From Paenibacillus nasutitermitis (GTDB taxonomy: Bacteria; Bacillota; Bacilli; Paenibacillales; Paenibacillaceae), in contig NZ_BMHP01000003.1 of NCBI RefSeq assembly GCF_014641075.1, positions 248,001-312,000 on the forward strand: 64,000 nucleotides of DNA, in the 5' to 3' direction. A program made the translations under genes and the position numbers. Below the pieces are notes generated by a model, which saw only the letters and a program-made list of their open reading frames with translations, searched no databases and was not told the origin of the DNA. Each line of letters starts with the position of its first letter. Position 1 is the stretch's first letter. This document shows positions 52,042 through 61,174 of the stretch, piece after piece.

Positions 52042-54336
52042 CTATATATCGCCAAAATCGAAGTCATCCAGCTCCGACAGCATCGTTTGCTCCTGCTCTG
52101 TCGTTCCGCGGTTCAACACATCACTGACCTGCTGCACGTTCAGTCCCCAGACTTCGCCGAGGTTCTCCGCGATATCGCTGCGTTCTTTGGCGGAGAAATG
52201 AGAGAAAGATCTGCGCAGGAAGACCAACGCGCGCTTGAATTCCTGATCGTCAAGTGTATCCAAATACTCGCTTAGCTTCTCCCATAAGCTAAGCCTTGCA
52301 ATGAGGGCATACTTGTTCTTAAGCGCTAATCCTTCGAACCAGCTTGCTCCCAAGTCCGCAGGAATCCCCTTCGATAAGCGGCGTTCAACCTCAACCGCAA
52401 GCAATTGATTGTCCATGATGCCGCGTTCCAGGAGTATCGCTGTTGCAAAGCCGGAGGCTTTCGTGTTGATATCGTCCCGATTGGACAGTTCCTCTAATAC
52501 ATCCAACCACTTCTGGGCATCCAGGAAATCATGATGGTTTGATACCTCATTCAATAGATCCATCGCGGCAATGATATCGGTCACAGCCTTGTTATCGCAG
52601 CTGCAGTTGTCCGCCATGATCAAGCAAGCTCGGAAGAATAGCTGCTGCAGAATAGGCACGAGCGCTTCATAATCAAGCTTGCGAATACTCCCATAGCGAA
52701 TGACAATAGAAAGGCTGTGCGCGGTATCCGCGATTTCCTTCACGGAAGCCGCATCGATCGCCAGCTTCTGCAGCGCTGAGGTTGCAATCTGAACCGATTG
52801 CGGCATGCCGCACATGCACGCATCCGCAATAATGGCCGCGGCTTCGGATATGGTCTGACTCTGCTCGATGCGCTCCTTGAAGATGAACGCCGTCGCAAGC
52901 TCCACGGTCTCCCCCTTTAGGGCAGACTCGACCAGCTGAATCTCTGCTTCCACACTCCACTGCATAGTCCAAGTCTCCGCCCAAGTCGCCTTGGCCTGAT
53001 CGATCCGCTGCTTCCGTACAAAGCTAATACCCAGCATCTGCAGACGGTGCAGAAAGAAGGACCGCCACAAGTCGATAAAAGCCGTCTGCTCCGACTTCAC
53101 CCGCGTGTTCTCGCGCAGGTCCAGCTCCAAGGTCTGTGCTACCGTCGACTTATACTTGTCGAGCTTCAACTCCTTCAGGACCCGGTAGAAGTCCGCTTGA
53201 ATGGAGGTCCGGCTAATGCCGTCAGGCAAGCTGCCCAGCTTCGTACCGATCTCGGTATCTGCAACGGCAAGCGCGATCTCGGAGAAATGCCCGTGACCCA
53301 TGCACGTTACGGCACTATCCCGCAAATCCCGGAGCGACGGCACGGTGAAGCCTTTCATCTGAGCCAGCGTCTGACTGAGCCGTACGGCTTCGATAACCTC
53401 CGCCGCGGATACCATATGCCCCGCTTGTCGCTGGTAGGCCGCCAGTCTAGCCATATACGTGTAAGCGGTATGCTCCGGCTTGCACGCATTCAAGCTCTCC
53501 CACAGCAGCTCATAATAGGCTGGCGCTTTGTTGCTAGCGCCGTACCCGGAGCGCGAGGATAAGCGATAATAGGAATAGGGCATCAGTGTTGTCTGCGCAG
53601 GAATAGCCGGCAGGGAAGAAATCTCCTCGCTGCTAAGCGCTGTTGTCGCTCGTATTCCATCGACATGATAAGCACCAGTGACGACGACGATCTTATCCGG
53701 ATCGTATCCCTCCGCGATGGCCAGTTCGAGTTGATGTTTCATGTACGCTTCTCGCAGCAGATTCTCGGCTTCGTCCAGCGGATCTTCATCCCTCCATTCA
53801 CGAAGCTGGCGGCCATATTCACTAGCGCCGCGCAGATAAGCGCCGCTGCTCTGGTTATGCTCGAAGTGCCGCTCCCAGAAGGTCTCCTGACTATCCTCGC
53901 CTGTAAGCTCGGCAATCCCCTTATTCACACTCACAGAGGGTTCCACTGCCACCACACCCGAACCCGATTCCTCTGACGCTTGCTGCGCTTCAATAGCAGC
54001 CCGCTTCTCCTGAATCGCCAAGAATACGGATGAGGGCAGATCGATAAAGCGGCAGGCCCGCTGATTCTCATAAACCCATTTGATCGCTTGATATTCGGGT
54101 GAATAGACCGCGAACGGGTATAGAATCGTGCGAATCGGCACGGTCTCGCTGTATGCCATAATCGCAATCGGTGGCTTCGTTTCCTGTGCGCAGATATGAA
54201 TGAGCTGATCCGTCAAATCGCTCGGCCCTTCCACTAACACCAGGTCAGGCTTCAAGCGGTTCAGCAGCTCTAATAGATGCCAGGAGCCGGCAGGAGACAG
54301 ATGTCGTACTCCGAATATTGTAGGCTCTTGAGTCAC
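52042..54336 (-). CDS. DUF5682-family protein (YehM-like)
   Basis: Large protein of about 764 residues. The N-terminal domain begins FGVRHLSPAGSWHLLELLNR, continues with DLVLVEGPSDLTDQLIHICA, and later has KIVVVTGAYHVDGIRA. These conserved charged positions (R-H, E-G-P-x-D, G-x-x-H) look catalytic and resemble the pattern of TraB/EreA-type hydrolases, a suggestion by eye. The C-terminal half is helical. The GTG at 54336 shares one base with the MoxR stop; a GTG at 54357 lacks space for a ribosome site. Function unknown in any organism to my knowledge; always seen with MoxR and VWA genes. Confidence 0.85.
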   Translation of the reverse strand: MTQEPTIFGVRHLSPAGSWHLLELLNRLKPDLVLVEGPSDLTDQLIHICAQETKPPIAIMAYSETVPIRTILYPFAVYSPEYQAIKWVYENQRACRFIDLPSSVFLAIQEKRAAIEAQQASEESGSGVVAVEPSVSVNKGIAELTGEDSQETFWERHFEHNQSSGAYLRGASEYGRQLREWRDEDPLDEAENLLREAYMKHQLELAIAEGYDPDKIVVVTGAYHVDGIRATTALSSEEISSLPAIPAQTTLMPYSYYRLSSRSGYGASNKAPAYYELLWESLNACKPEHTAYTYMARLAAYQRQAGHMVSAAEVIEAVRLSQTLAQMKGFTVPSLRDLRDSAVTCMGHGHFSEIALAVADTEIGTKLGSLPDGISRTSIQADFYRVLKELKLDKYKSTVAQTLELDLRENTRVKSEQTAFIDLWRSFFLHRLQMLGISFVRKQRIDQAKATWAETWTMQWSVEAEIQLVESALKGETVELATAFIFKERIEQSQTISEAAAIIADACMCGMPQSVQIATSALQKLAIDAASVKEIADTAHSLSIVIRYGSIRKLDYEALVPILQQLFFRACLIMADNCSCDNKAVTDIIAAMDLLNEVSNHHDFLDAQKWLDVLEELSNRDDINTKASGFATAILLERGIMDNQLLAVEVERRLSKGIPADLGASWFEGLALKNKYALIARLSLWEKLSEYLDTLDDQEFKRALVFLRRSFSHFSAKERSDIAENLGEVWGLNVQQVSDVLNRGTTEQEQTMLSELDDFDFGDI

Positions 54337-55427
54337 TATCCGTTCAACCCCTTGCACTCCTTATACAGATCACGCCACTTTTCGCCGCGCTTTTTCACGA
54401 TATTCTCCAAGTACTCCTTGAACGCAATACTATCCTTATCCTCGTCCTTGACGACAGCTCCCTGCAGGGCAGCTGCAACATCATAATCGGTGATTGTTCC
54501 CGTACCGAAGCCGCCTGCCAATGCCATACTGTTGGCAAGCAGCGAAATCGCTTCAGCTGTGGAGAGCACGCCGCTCGTCGTCTTCAGCTTCTGCTTGCCG
54601 TCCAAGGTGACGCCTTCTCTCAGCTCTCGGAAGATCGTCACGACCTTTTCCACCAGCTCATCGCTGGGCAGCTCAGCCTGAAGCTCCAGATTCGCGGAAA
54701 GCTGCGTTACCCTCGTCTTTACGATATCGATCTCCGTCTGAATGTCTGCAGGTGACGGCAGTACAACGATATTGAAGCGGCGCTTCAACGCAGCCGACAT
54801 CTCATTGACGCCCTTGTCGCGTGTATTGGCCGTTGCAATAATGGAGAAGCCCTTCTTCGCCGGCAGCTCGTATGCCAGCTCAGGCACGGAGACGCGTTTC
54901 TCCGATAGGATCGAGATCAATGCATCCTGTACCTCGGAAGCACAGCGCGAAATTTCTTCAAACCGTGCAATCGTTCCGCTCTCCATCGCGCGATAGATCG
55001 GGCTCTTCAGCATCGCCTCATTAGAAGGCCCCTGCGAGATCAGCATCGCGTAGTTCCACGAATAGCGGATGTGCTCCTCCGTCGTTCCTGCCGTTCCTTG
55101 GACAACCTTCGTGGAGTCGCCATTGATTGCCGCGGTAAGATGCTCGGACAACCATGATTTCGCTGTTCCGGGTTCACCGATTAACAGTAGAGAACGGTCC
55201 GTAAGCAGCGTTGCAATTGCAATCTCAATAAGCCGCTTATGTCCGAGGTACTTGGGTGAAATCTCTACTCCATTAACCATTCCGCCCGTAATATAAGTAA
55301 GCACCGACTTGGGCGACATTTTCCACCCTGTTGGAATGGGATCGCTTTCGGCTTGGATGAGGGTGTCCATCTCGTGCTGATACATGGCCTCAGCCGGCAA
55401 TCGTTGAAACTCTGTTGTGCTTGACAT
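54336..55427 (-). CDS. MoxR-type AAA+ ATPase (YehL-like)
   Basis: AAA+ ATPase of 363 residues. Walker A is GEPGTAKS at 84-91. The Walker B region is IARFEEISRCASEVQDALIS, where Glu-Glu replaces the more usual Asp-Glu. Sensor 1 is FSIIATANTRDKG and the Arg-finger region MSAALKRRFNIV. MoxR proteins act as chaperone-like machines that remodel a partner, usually with a VWA protein. The ATG follows TAGGAGTGA. It lies 55 bases after the HEAT-like gene and is coupled to DUF5682 by a one-base overlap. Confidence 0.93.
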   Translation of the reverse strand: MSSTTEFQRLPAEAMYQHEMDTLIQAESDPIPTGWKMSPKSVLTYITGGMVNGVEISPKYLGHKRLIEIAIATLLTDRSLLLIGEPGTAKSWLSEHLTAAINGDSTKVVQGTAGTTEEHIRYSWNYAMLISQGPSNEAMLKSPIYRAMESGTIARFEEISRCASEVQDALISILSEKRVSVPELAYELPAKKGFSIIATANTRDKGVNEMSAALKRRFNIVVLPSPADIQTEIDIVKTRVTQLSANLELQAELPSDELVEKVVTIFRELREGVTLDGKQKLKTTSGVLSTAEAISLLANSMALAGGFGTGTITDYDVAAALQGAVVKDEDKDSIAFKEYLENIVKKRGEKWRDLYKECKGLNG

Positions 55428-55482
55428 CTATAGTCACTCCTATTTTTCAAAATGGTGATCGCTCCATGATACGGTTTCCGTT

Positions 55483-57423
55483 CTACCAATACGTGACTTC
55501 CTCGCCAGCTTGCAGCTTTTCCTGAAGGGCTCTTAACCGCTCAACGGTATAATACCGGTTCTTCAAATTCCCTTCTTCGTTCAGTGCAATCATCCCCCGG
55601 AGAAGCTTAATCTCCTCTTCCCGCGACAGATGCAGATCCCTGCACACAGATTGGAGCTGATATGACGAGAAATTCCCTTTCTGCACCAGCTGCAGCAGCA
55701 GGTCATGGAACTCGCGATGACCCAAACGATACAGCGCATAAAGTTGGATATCGGAATACAGCTCCTCGGAGCCTTGCAGAAAATATCGATACAAGACCGC
55801 AGAATTGGCCGGGTTATCGGGATTGATGAGCCCCATCAGCATGGCATCGTATTTCTCCATGATTTTGCTGCCGGTGTAGACGCTATCTACATAGCTCATC
55901 ATCTGCCCTAACCGCTTGAACTTCGATGCTTTATAGATATCGGGGCTCGTCAGCAATTCGATCCAGCGAGGGTCCAAGGAAGCGAATAGTTGTCTCGCAT
56001 CCTCATTCCGCCAATACTTGCTCCCGTTGTAGCTGCTGTCGTACAGGAAATAAGCCTGCTTCTTCTCATCGTAACAAATCTGGGATAGACAAGCCGCGAT
56101 CGTATCCAGGCAGGTTTTATCCCGCAGCTTGGGTGCGAATTCATCATACACAGCCTCAGCCGGCTTGCTTAACAGAGCAGCGGCAAAGCCTGCATGCAGG
56201 AATACCTGTTTATGGTTGCGGTACAACAGCTCCGCTGCAGGAAGGGTTTCTTCATTCAATCCACCGATCATGCCTTCGATCAATTTCAGATTGATTTCCT
56301 CCAGCAGGCTGCTGTCCGCTCTGCCAAGGGTCAGCTGCTGCGCGGTCTGTTTGTCCCGGAGATTGCCAAGCCCCTTCTGATGCTCGGCCAGCTTCTCATA
56401 CAAGGCGATCAAGAAAACGGAGGTTTTGTTAATCGTCATGCGAACCAACGTCCGCAGCAGTTCGACTTCCTTAGGCTCCAGCTCGAAGCGCTTCTCCTCT
56501 AATAGGGGAGCCACAAGTTCATCCAGCTTCCCGGCAACAACATCCGATATCGCATCACTGCCATTATCATCGAGATATTCCTCGACATCTGCCGGATGTT
56601 TCTTGGCATGCTTCAACCAAAGCGTGGCAGCGCGATCATTGTTCATATGGACAAGCGAGGAATAAGCGGCTGTCTTCACAGCACTCTTTTCCGTTTCCGC
56701 TAATTGAATTAAGATGTCTGTGTTCTGCTCCTCATGCTTCAACGCATGAACGGCCGCCTCCCTCACGGTTGAAGAGCTTCCTTCAAGCAAGTTGATGTAA
56801 AAATCATTCTCCCGTCCCTTCGCAAGCTGCTCAATGATCTCCACCCTGCGCGCCATCTCCCGTTTGCCCTTCGGATCAAACTGCTGCTTCAGCAGCGGAA
56901 TGACATCCTCGTCCTCCGTGATGAGAACGTTCTTGACGAGATCAGCCATATCCGAATAGCTGTCACAAAGGGCTGCAACAAGATTCGCTTTAAGACGAAA
57001 ATCATGCAGCGCCGGTGATTGTGACTCATAAGCCGTATGAACAACCTCGTAACGCCCCGAGCCTTTTTCCGTTAAAGCTTGCTTCAACGGCTGCAGCTCG
57101 CTGTATCGGCTGGCCACATAGGGAGTCCCCGTCGATGCGATTGTCTCCAATTCCCCATTCACTTGGGTAGCCCCTTGCGTATAGAGTACAGCATCAATCA
57201 AAGCGAGCGCATCCATTAGGACTGCGGCCTTATTAGACGTATCGCGCTGGATCAGAGGCTGCAGCTGCTGCGCGATTCGCTGAAATACCGGAGAGGCTAC
57301 GGCAGCTTCACTAAATTGCTCGATAGCACGTTTCAGCCTGAAATCCTCGCTAATCATATTCACCCCCGCAATAGCGGAGCTGTTAAGCCGTTCCTGCAAT
57401 TCGTAAAGTGCGGCAATACTCAT
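55483..57423 (-). CDS. HEAT-repeat-like protein of the MoxR-VWA operon (YehI/DUF4132-related)
   Basis: All-helical protein of about 646 residues. HEAT-like repeats are recognisable at about 225-300 (LLEGSSSTVREAAVHALKHE, QLAETEKSAVKTAAYSSLVH, AATLWLKHAKKHPADVEEYL). I start it at the ATG at 57423 (MSIAALYELQERL), behind GATGGGAG; the longer frame to 57471 is less likely. Its position beside SWIM, MoxR, DUF5682 and VWA genes matches that of E. coli YehI, although it is about half that protein's length. It may be the scaffold or the substrate adaptor of the ATPase. Confidence 0.82.
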   Translation of the reverse strand: MSIAALYELQERLNSSAIAGVNMISEDFRLKRAIEQFSEAAVASPVFQRIAQQLQPLIQRDTSNKAAVLMDALALIDAVLYTQGATQVNGELETIASTGTPYVASRYSELQPLKQALTEKGSGRYEVVHTAYESQSPALHDFRLKANLVAALCDSYSDMADLVKNVLITEDEDVIPLLKQQFDPKGKREMARRVEIIEQLAKGRENDFYINLLEGSSSTVREAAVHALKHEEQNTDILIQLAETEKSAVKTAAYSSLVHMNNDRAATLWLKHAKKHPADVEEYLDDNGSDAISDVVAGKLDELVAPLLEEKRFELEPKEVELLRTLVRMTINKTSVFLIALYEKLAEHQKGLGNLRDKQTAQQLTLGRADSSLLEEINLKLIEGMIGGLNEETLPAAELLYRNHKQVFLHAGFAAALLSKPAEAVYDEFAPKLRDKTCLDTIAACLSQICYDEKKQAYFLYDSSYNGSKYWRNEDARQLFASLDPRWIELLTSPDIYKASKFKRLGQMMSYVDSVYTGSKIMEKYDAMLMGLINPDNPANSAVLYRYFLQGSEELYSDIQLYALYRLGHREFHDLLLQLVQKGNFSSYQLQSVCRDLHLSREEEIKLLRGMIALNEEGNLKNRYYTVERLRALQEKLQAGEEVTYW

Positions 57424-57481
57424 TGTGTCGTTTCTCCCATCTCTATCAGATTGTCGGCTTTCATCAGGCAAGCTATATCTC

Positions 57482-58912
57482 CTAATACATTAATCGCATA
57501 ATCTGTTCATCTGTAATAATGGAACATGGCTGCATGACCATTCTCTTCGTTGTGTGATCATAGTATAGGAGTCCGAACAATACCTGCTGCTCCAATAAAG
57601 CATCACTTGGCACATAATGCAGCAGCTCCACAGTTGATTCGGTCATGCCGTCGGGTATATTTTTCAGCAATAAAGTATGGCCATTCTGATCCTCCAGCAC
57701 ATAGTCCTCGCCAATCCTGCCGATACGCTTGTAGGCGAGCAGCACGGCTGCGAATTTATCCGACAGCGTGTTCTTGATCTGGTTCTTCACGAGCTTGGAA
57801 ACCGCCGCAATATCCTGATGGGCATGCTCAATAATCCGTTGTATATCTGCTACACCTGCATTCCGTATCGAGAATTCATCCCAGCGAATGCGTTTGTTCA
57901 GGTCGCCTGGATAGCAATACAGCTCGCGCGCCTGCACGACATCAAAGCTCGTATCGTCCTGCTTCACATGCTTGAGCGCACGAAGCGGCCGATAATTAAT
58001 CGTCTTCGAGATAACGCCCGTCGCAAGCTCCAGCCAATACCCGATATCCACATACTCCTCGCGGGCTTGATCCAAATATATCGTAAATGAGAGCTGAATA
58101 AGTTCACTATTCTCTTGGTATAACCCAAGCTGCTTCAGCTGTGCCGCATTCCAAACAGAACCGATGCTTTCATATAAAGTCGAATCCTCTACCTCAATTT
58201 GATCGGATTCCAGCTTGGTGCCAAAGAACTGCCGCGCCTTCTTAATGACAGCTTGGAGCTGAACCATGTAACGAACGGTATGAGCATATCGCTCCTCGGC
58301 ATGGCTGGGATCATCCTTCAACGATTCCATCTCCAGAATGATTCGCTTCAGGAGAATCTGTGGTCCCGGCAAATAATAATCGCCAAGCTGCTTGGCCAGA
58401 TCGGTATACGTCTTGAGCGAATTGCCGCTGATGGTGCCTAAGCCAGCATTCAACATGTCATTCATACATTGCTCGGCCAGTCCGAGGCCTTCGAGCTGCT
58501 TCTTCATCTTCTTGGCTAATGCAGACTTGTTCACTTTGGGAGGCTCGCTCGACTCCTGCTTCTCACGTCTAGTTTCCCTCTTCGTCCGTTTCTCGATAAT
58601 GTCTTCGGGAATCTCGCAGCTCTCAAACGACTTGCCCGCCATTGCTTCTACCAGCAATGCTAGTCCATGCTTGCATGGAAACTGTCTGCTCGGACAGCTG
58701 CAGCCGAAGACCGGCTGTTCCGGATTGATCGAATCTACAGTTGTGTTGTAGTTTGATTTTCCGCTGCCGCTGCATTCGCCCATCATGAAGCTATTATCTT
58801 CAGACTTATAGAGCTTTACAAAGCCTCCCTTCTGCGAAATCTTCTTGGCATTCGCAATCGCTGCTGCATTGGGAGCTAGCATTGTAATCCATTCATTCGT
58901 AATCGTTAGCAT
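57482..58912 (-). CDS. SWIM zinc-finger protein (YehQ-like)
   Basis: Protein of about 476 residues starting at the ATG at 58912 behind CAGGAGG. The SWIM motif C71-x-C73-x6-C80-x-H82 (VFGCSCPSRQFPCKHGLALL) is at the N-terminus. A very charged region (about 105-140, KRTKRETRREKQESSEPP) is followed by a long helical and mixed C-terminus. SWIM domains bind Zn2+ and contact DNA or proteins. It is the first gene of the five-gene operon, so it is likely to be a recognition subunit or regulator of the system. Confidence 0.9.
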   Translation of the reverse strand: MLTITNEWITMLAPNAAAIANAKKISQKGGFVKLYKSEDNSFMMGECSGSGKSNYNTTVDSINPEQPVFGCSCPSRQFPCKHGLALLVEAMAGKSFESCEIPEDIIEKRTKRETRREKQESSEPPKVNKSALAKKMKKQLEGLGLAEQCMNDMLNAGLGTISGNSLKTYTDLAKQLGDYYLPGPQILLKRIILEMESLKDDPSHAEERYAHTVRYMVQLQAVIKKARQFFGTKLESDQIEVEDSTLYESIGSVWNAAQLKQLGLYQENSELIQLSFTIYLDQAREEYVDIGYWLELATGVISKTINYRPLRALKHVKQDDTSFDVVQARELYCYPGDLNKRIRWDEFSIRNAGVADIQRIIEHAHQDIAAVSKLVKNQIKNTLSDKFAAVLLAYKRIGRIGEDYVLEDQNGHTLLLKNIPDGMTESTVELLHYVPSDALLEQQVLFGLLYYDHTTKRMVMQPCSIITDEQIMRLMY

Positions 58913-58995
58913 GGTGTACCTCCTGGTCATACAAGGATGTATTCTGATTCAGCGGCTGGCTATGTTATAGGAACAAGAATATGACTCTATTAATG

Positions 58996-59025
58996 ATTAT
59001 AGAATATTCCAGTATATAGGAATAT
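58996..59025 (-). promoter_or_regulatory. Promoter and dyad of the SWIM-MoxR-VWA operon
   Basis: A perfect TATAAT (-10, 58996-59001) lies 84 bases ahead of the SWIM start. The -35 (TATTCC, 59019-59024) is poor and lies inside a perfect 7-8-7 dyad, ATATTCC-agtatata-GGAATAT (59004-59025). This layout suggests tight repression, or activation by a bound regulator. Confidence 0.55.
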
Positions 59026-59395
59026 GAACATTTTGGCTTATCCGTCATCGTTCATAGCTAATGTTTAATCCAGAAGCCTGTCTCCCCGTTTCTGAAGCGC
59101 CGTTCCGTCGATATTTCTGCAGTCCATCATCAATGAATCAGGCACAATTTTCAGGTATGGAGATAAGCGGGTAACAACCTCCATGTCCCGCTTGATCAAA
59201 ATCAAGATGCCCTGTTAACAGGCTCAAAAGAGAAGACGAAATCCCGGCGCTTTTCATGTCGCCTTTAATGCATCGCCACTGGGAAATTCCTTGCTGCAGC
59301 CGACAACGAGACGTTTCACGGTTGCGCTGCCTCCCGGCTGCAAAGGCAGGTCTTCCGACTGCCGCCTACTGACGGCTGGAACATGCGTGTTGCAC
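59026..59395. other. Intergenic stretch with no supported gene
   Basis: This stretch between the SWIM operon promoter and the histidine-kinase terminator shows only short frames. A minus-strand frame around 59150-59260 has a plausible start (MKSAGISSSLLSLLTGHLDF) but stops after about 39 codons and resembles nothing I know. Confidence 0.4.
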
Positions 59396-59425
59396 AAAAG
59401 AAAAACCGCAGGCTTACGCCTGCGG
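59396..59425 (-). terminator. Terminator overlapping the 3' end of the histidine kinase gene
   Basis: CCGCAGGC and GCCTGCGG pair around TTAC, followed on the minus strand by TTTTTCTTTT. The stem contains the stop codon (59414-59416) and the last three codons of the kinase gene. Confidence 0.88.
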
Positions 59426-61174
59426 CAGCGGAAGCGAAATGGTCACTTCCGTCCAGCGCCCCGGTTCGGAGCGGATATGGAGTCCATATGGGAGGCCGTA
59501 ATTAATCCGGATCCGTTCCTGTACATTGAACAGGCCAATGCCGTGAGGCGTACCGGCAACCTGATTTTGTTCCCCGCTCTTTGCGGCCTCAGCGGTCAGA
59601 GAGCCAAGCGTTTCTTCAATCTGGCTGCGGGTCATCCCTTGCCCGTCATCTCTCACCGTGAGCTTAAGCTGCCTGTCTTCGGCGATGGCCCGAATCCGGA
59701 CAGTGCCTGCCCCTTTTCCGGCTATGCCGTGAAAAATCGAATTTTCCACGAGCGGCTGGAGTATCAGCTTCGGTACGGGAATCCCGCTTAGACCGGGATC
59801 AATTTCTTCCACATAATGAAACAATTCTCCATAACGGACCTTCTGTATCTGCACATAGGCGCGCAGTGAATGAAGCTCTTCTTCCAGAGGGGCATGATCG
59901 CTTTTTCCGATACTGTAGGTCAGCAGCTCAATAAGGGAACGAATCGTGTCCTCCACTTCCAGAACCCGGTGCTGTTTGGCCAGACTGCCTATGCAGGCGA
60001 GCGTATTATACAGGAAATGGGGGCGGATCTGGTTGACCAAAAGCTGCAGCTCGATCTCTTTTTTTCGTTCTTCGTTTTCCTTGACCGTCTGTAGCAGCTC
60101 CTGAATGCGGCCCATCATCGTGTAAAAGCTTTGGGTGAGCCGGCCGATTTCGTCGCCTCGTTCAATTTGCCGCGGCTGCACGGCCACGCGCTCTCCGCGC
60201 ACCCGGTTCATCTGGAGCGCCAGCCGATTGATCGGCGTCGTGAAATGGCGGCTGATGACGAGGGTCAGTACAATAAGCAAGGAGAACCACAGCCCGCCTA
60301 TTGTAAGAAACCGGATATAAAGCGAATGTCCCGCTTCGTTGAATTTGCGTTCGTCCGCCAGCGTGACCAGGTACCAGCTGAGCTCGTACCGTTTGCTTTT
60401 CACGGCCATCAGCGGCCCGCTTGCCCCTTGGATGCGGCTGACCCCGTTGGGAAGTTTGGTCAGTTCCTCGGTAAAACGGTCCTCCATCTCCGGGGGAAGA
60501 GTCGCCGGCTTATAAGGCACGATGGTGCTGTACGGATTATAGGATACGATATTCCCGTTCCCGGTAAACAGTGCAAATCCCTGTCCCGATTTATACAGCA
60601 GCTCGTTTAGCCGCTTGGTCAGCTGTGCCGTATTGATTTCCGCCAGTAGGATGCCGCTCCCACCTTTGAGAGCCAATGCGAAAGCGATCGTCTGTCCGAC
60701 CTGAAGCGGCGTATAATAAGGTTCGCTCCAGTTGACCAGACCGGGATTCTCATTGGCGACACGGGCGATCTTGGGCAGCTCCGCATGACCGACGATATCG
60801 TAGGCCAGTTGGTTGCTTGAAATAACCGTCCCATCCTGCTTCAATACGAACATATGGGATATAATCGTACCGTTCGGAGCGATATATCCCTGCAGGGCGC
60901 TTTGCAATTTAGCCGGATCGCTCAGCAGTTTTTGGTCCATATCGGCTGCGGCGTTAATTAAAATGTTCCGGATATTCTGCAGATACAGATCGAGATATTG
61001 CCCGGTCCGCTCCAGAAAAAGCGTCATATCCGCCGATTTTTGTTTAATCAACGCCGCCCGGGAGCTGCTGAGCGCACTGTAAAGCAAGCCGGAAAACACC
61101 AGCAGGCTGGCCAGCGCCAGCGTCAGGAAAAGCCGGACGTACATGCTCCTGAAAAACCGCTGTGAGCTAACCAT
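59414..61174 (-). CDS. YesM-type membrane sensor histidine kinase
   Basis: Sensor kinase of about 586 residues starting at the ATG at 61174 behind AGAGGAAG, overlapping the response-regulator stop by 8 bases. Helix 1 is LFLTLALASLLVFSGLLYSA, followed by an extracellular Cache-like region of about 235 residues and helix 2 at FLTIGGLWFSLLIVLTLVIS. A HAMP linker precedes the kinase domain with acceptor His in LVNQIRPHFLYNTLACIGSL. The HATPase_c domain has LVENSIFHGIAGKGAGTV, VRDDGQGMT and GIGLFNVQERIRI. No transporter or enzyme gene follows it, so its target is elsewhere. Confidence 0.92.
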   Translation of the reverse strand: MVSSQRFFRSMYVRLFLTLALASLLVFSGLLYSALSSSRAALIKQKSADMTLFLERTGQYLDLYLQNIRNILINAAADMDQKLLSDPAKLQSALQGYIAPNGTIISHMFVLKQDGTVISSNQLAYDIVGHAELPKIARVANENPGLVNWSEPYYTPLQVGQTIAFALALKGGSGILLAEINTAQLTKRLNELLYKSGQGFALFTGNGNIVSYNPYSTIVPYKPATLPPEMEDRFTEELTKLPNGVSRIQGASGPLMAVKSKRYELSWYLVTLADERKFNEAGHSLYIRFLTIGGLWFSLLIVLTLVISRHFTTPINRLALQMNRVRGERVAVQPRQIERGDEIGRLTQSFYTMMGRIQELLQTVKENEERKKEIELQLLVNQIRPHFLYNTLACIGSLAKQHRVLEVEDTIRSLIELLTYSIGKSDHAPLEEELHSLRAYVQIQKVRYGELFHYVEEIDPGLSGIPVPKLILQPLVENSIFHGIAGKGAGTVRIRAIAEDRQLKLTVRDDGQGMTRSQIEETLGSLTAEAAKSGEQNQVAGTPHGIGLFNVQERIRINYGLPYGLHIRSEPGRWTEVTISLPLPQA

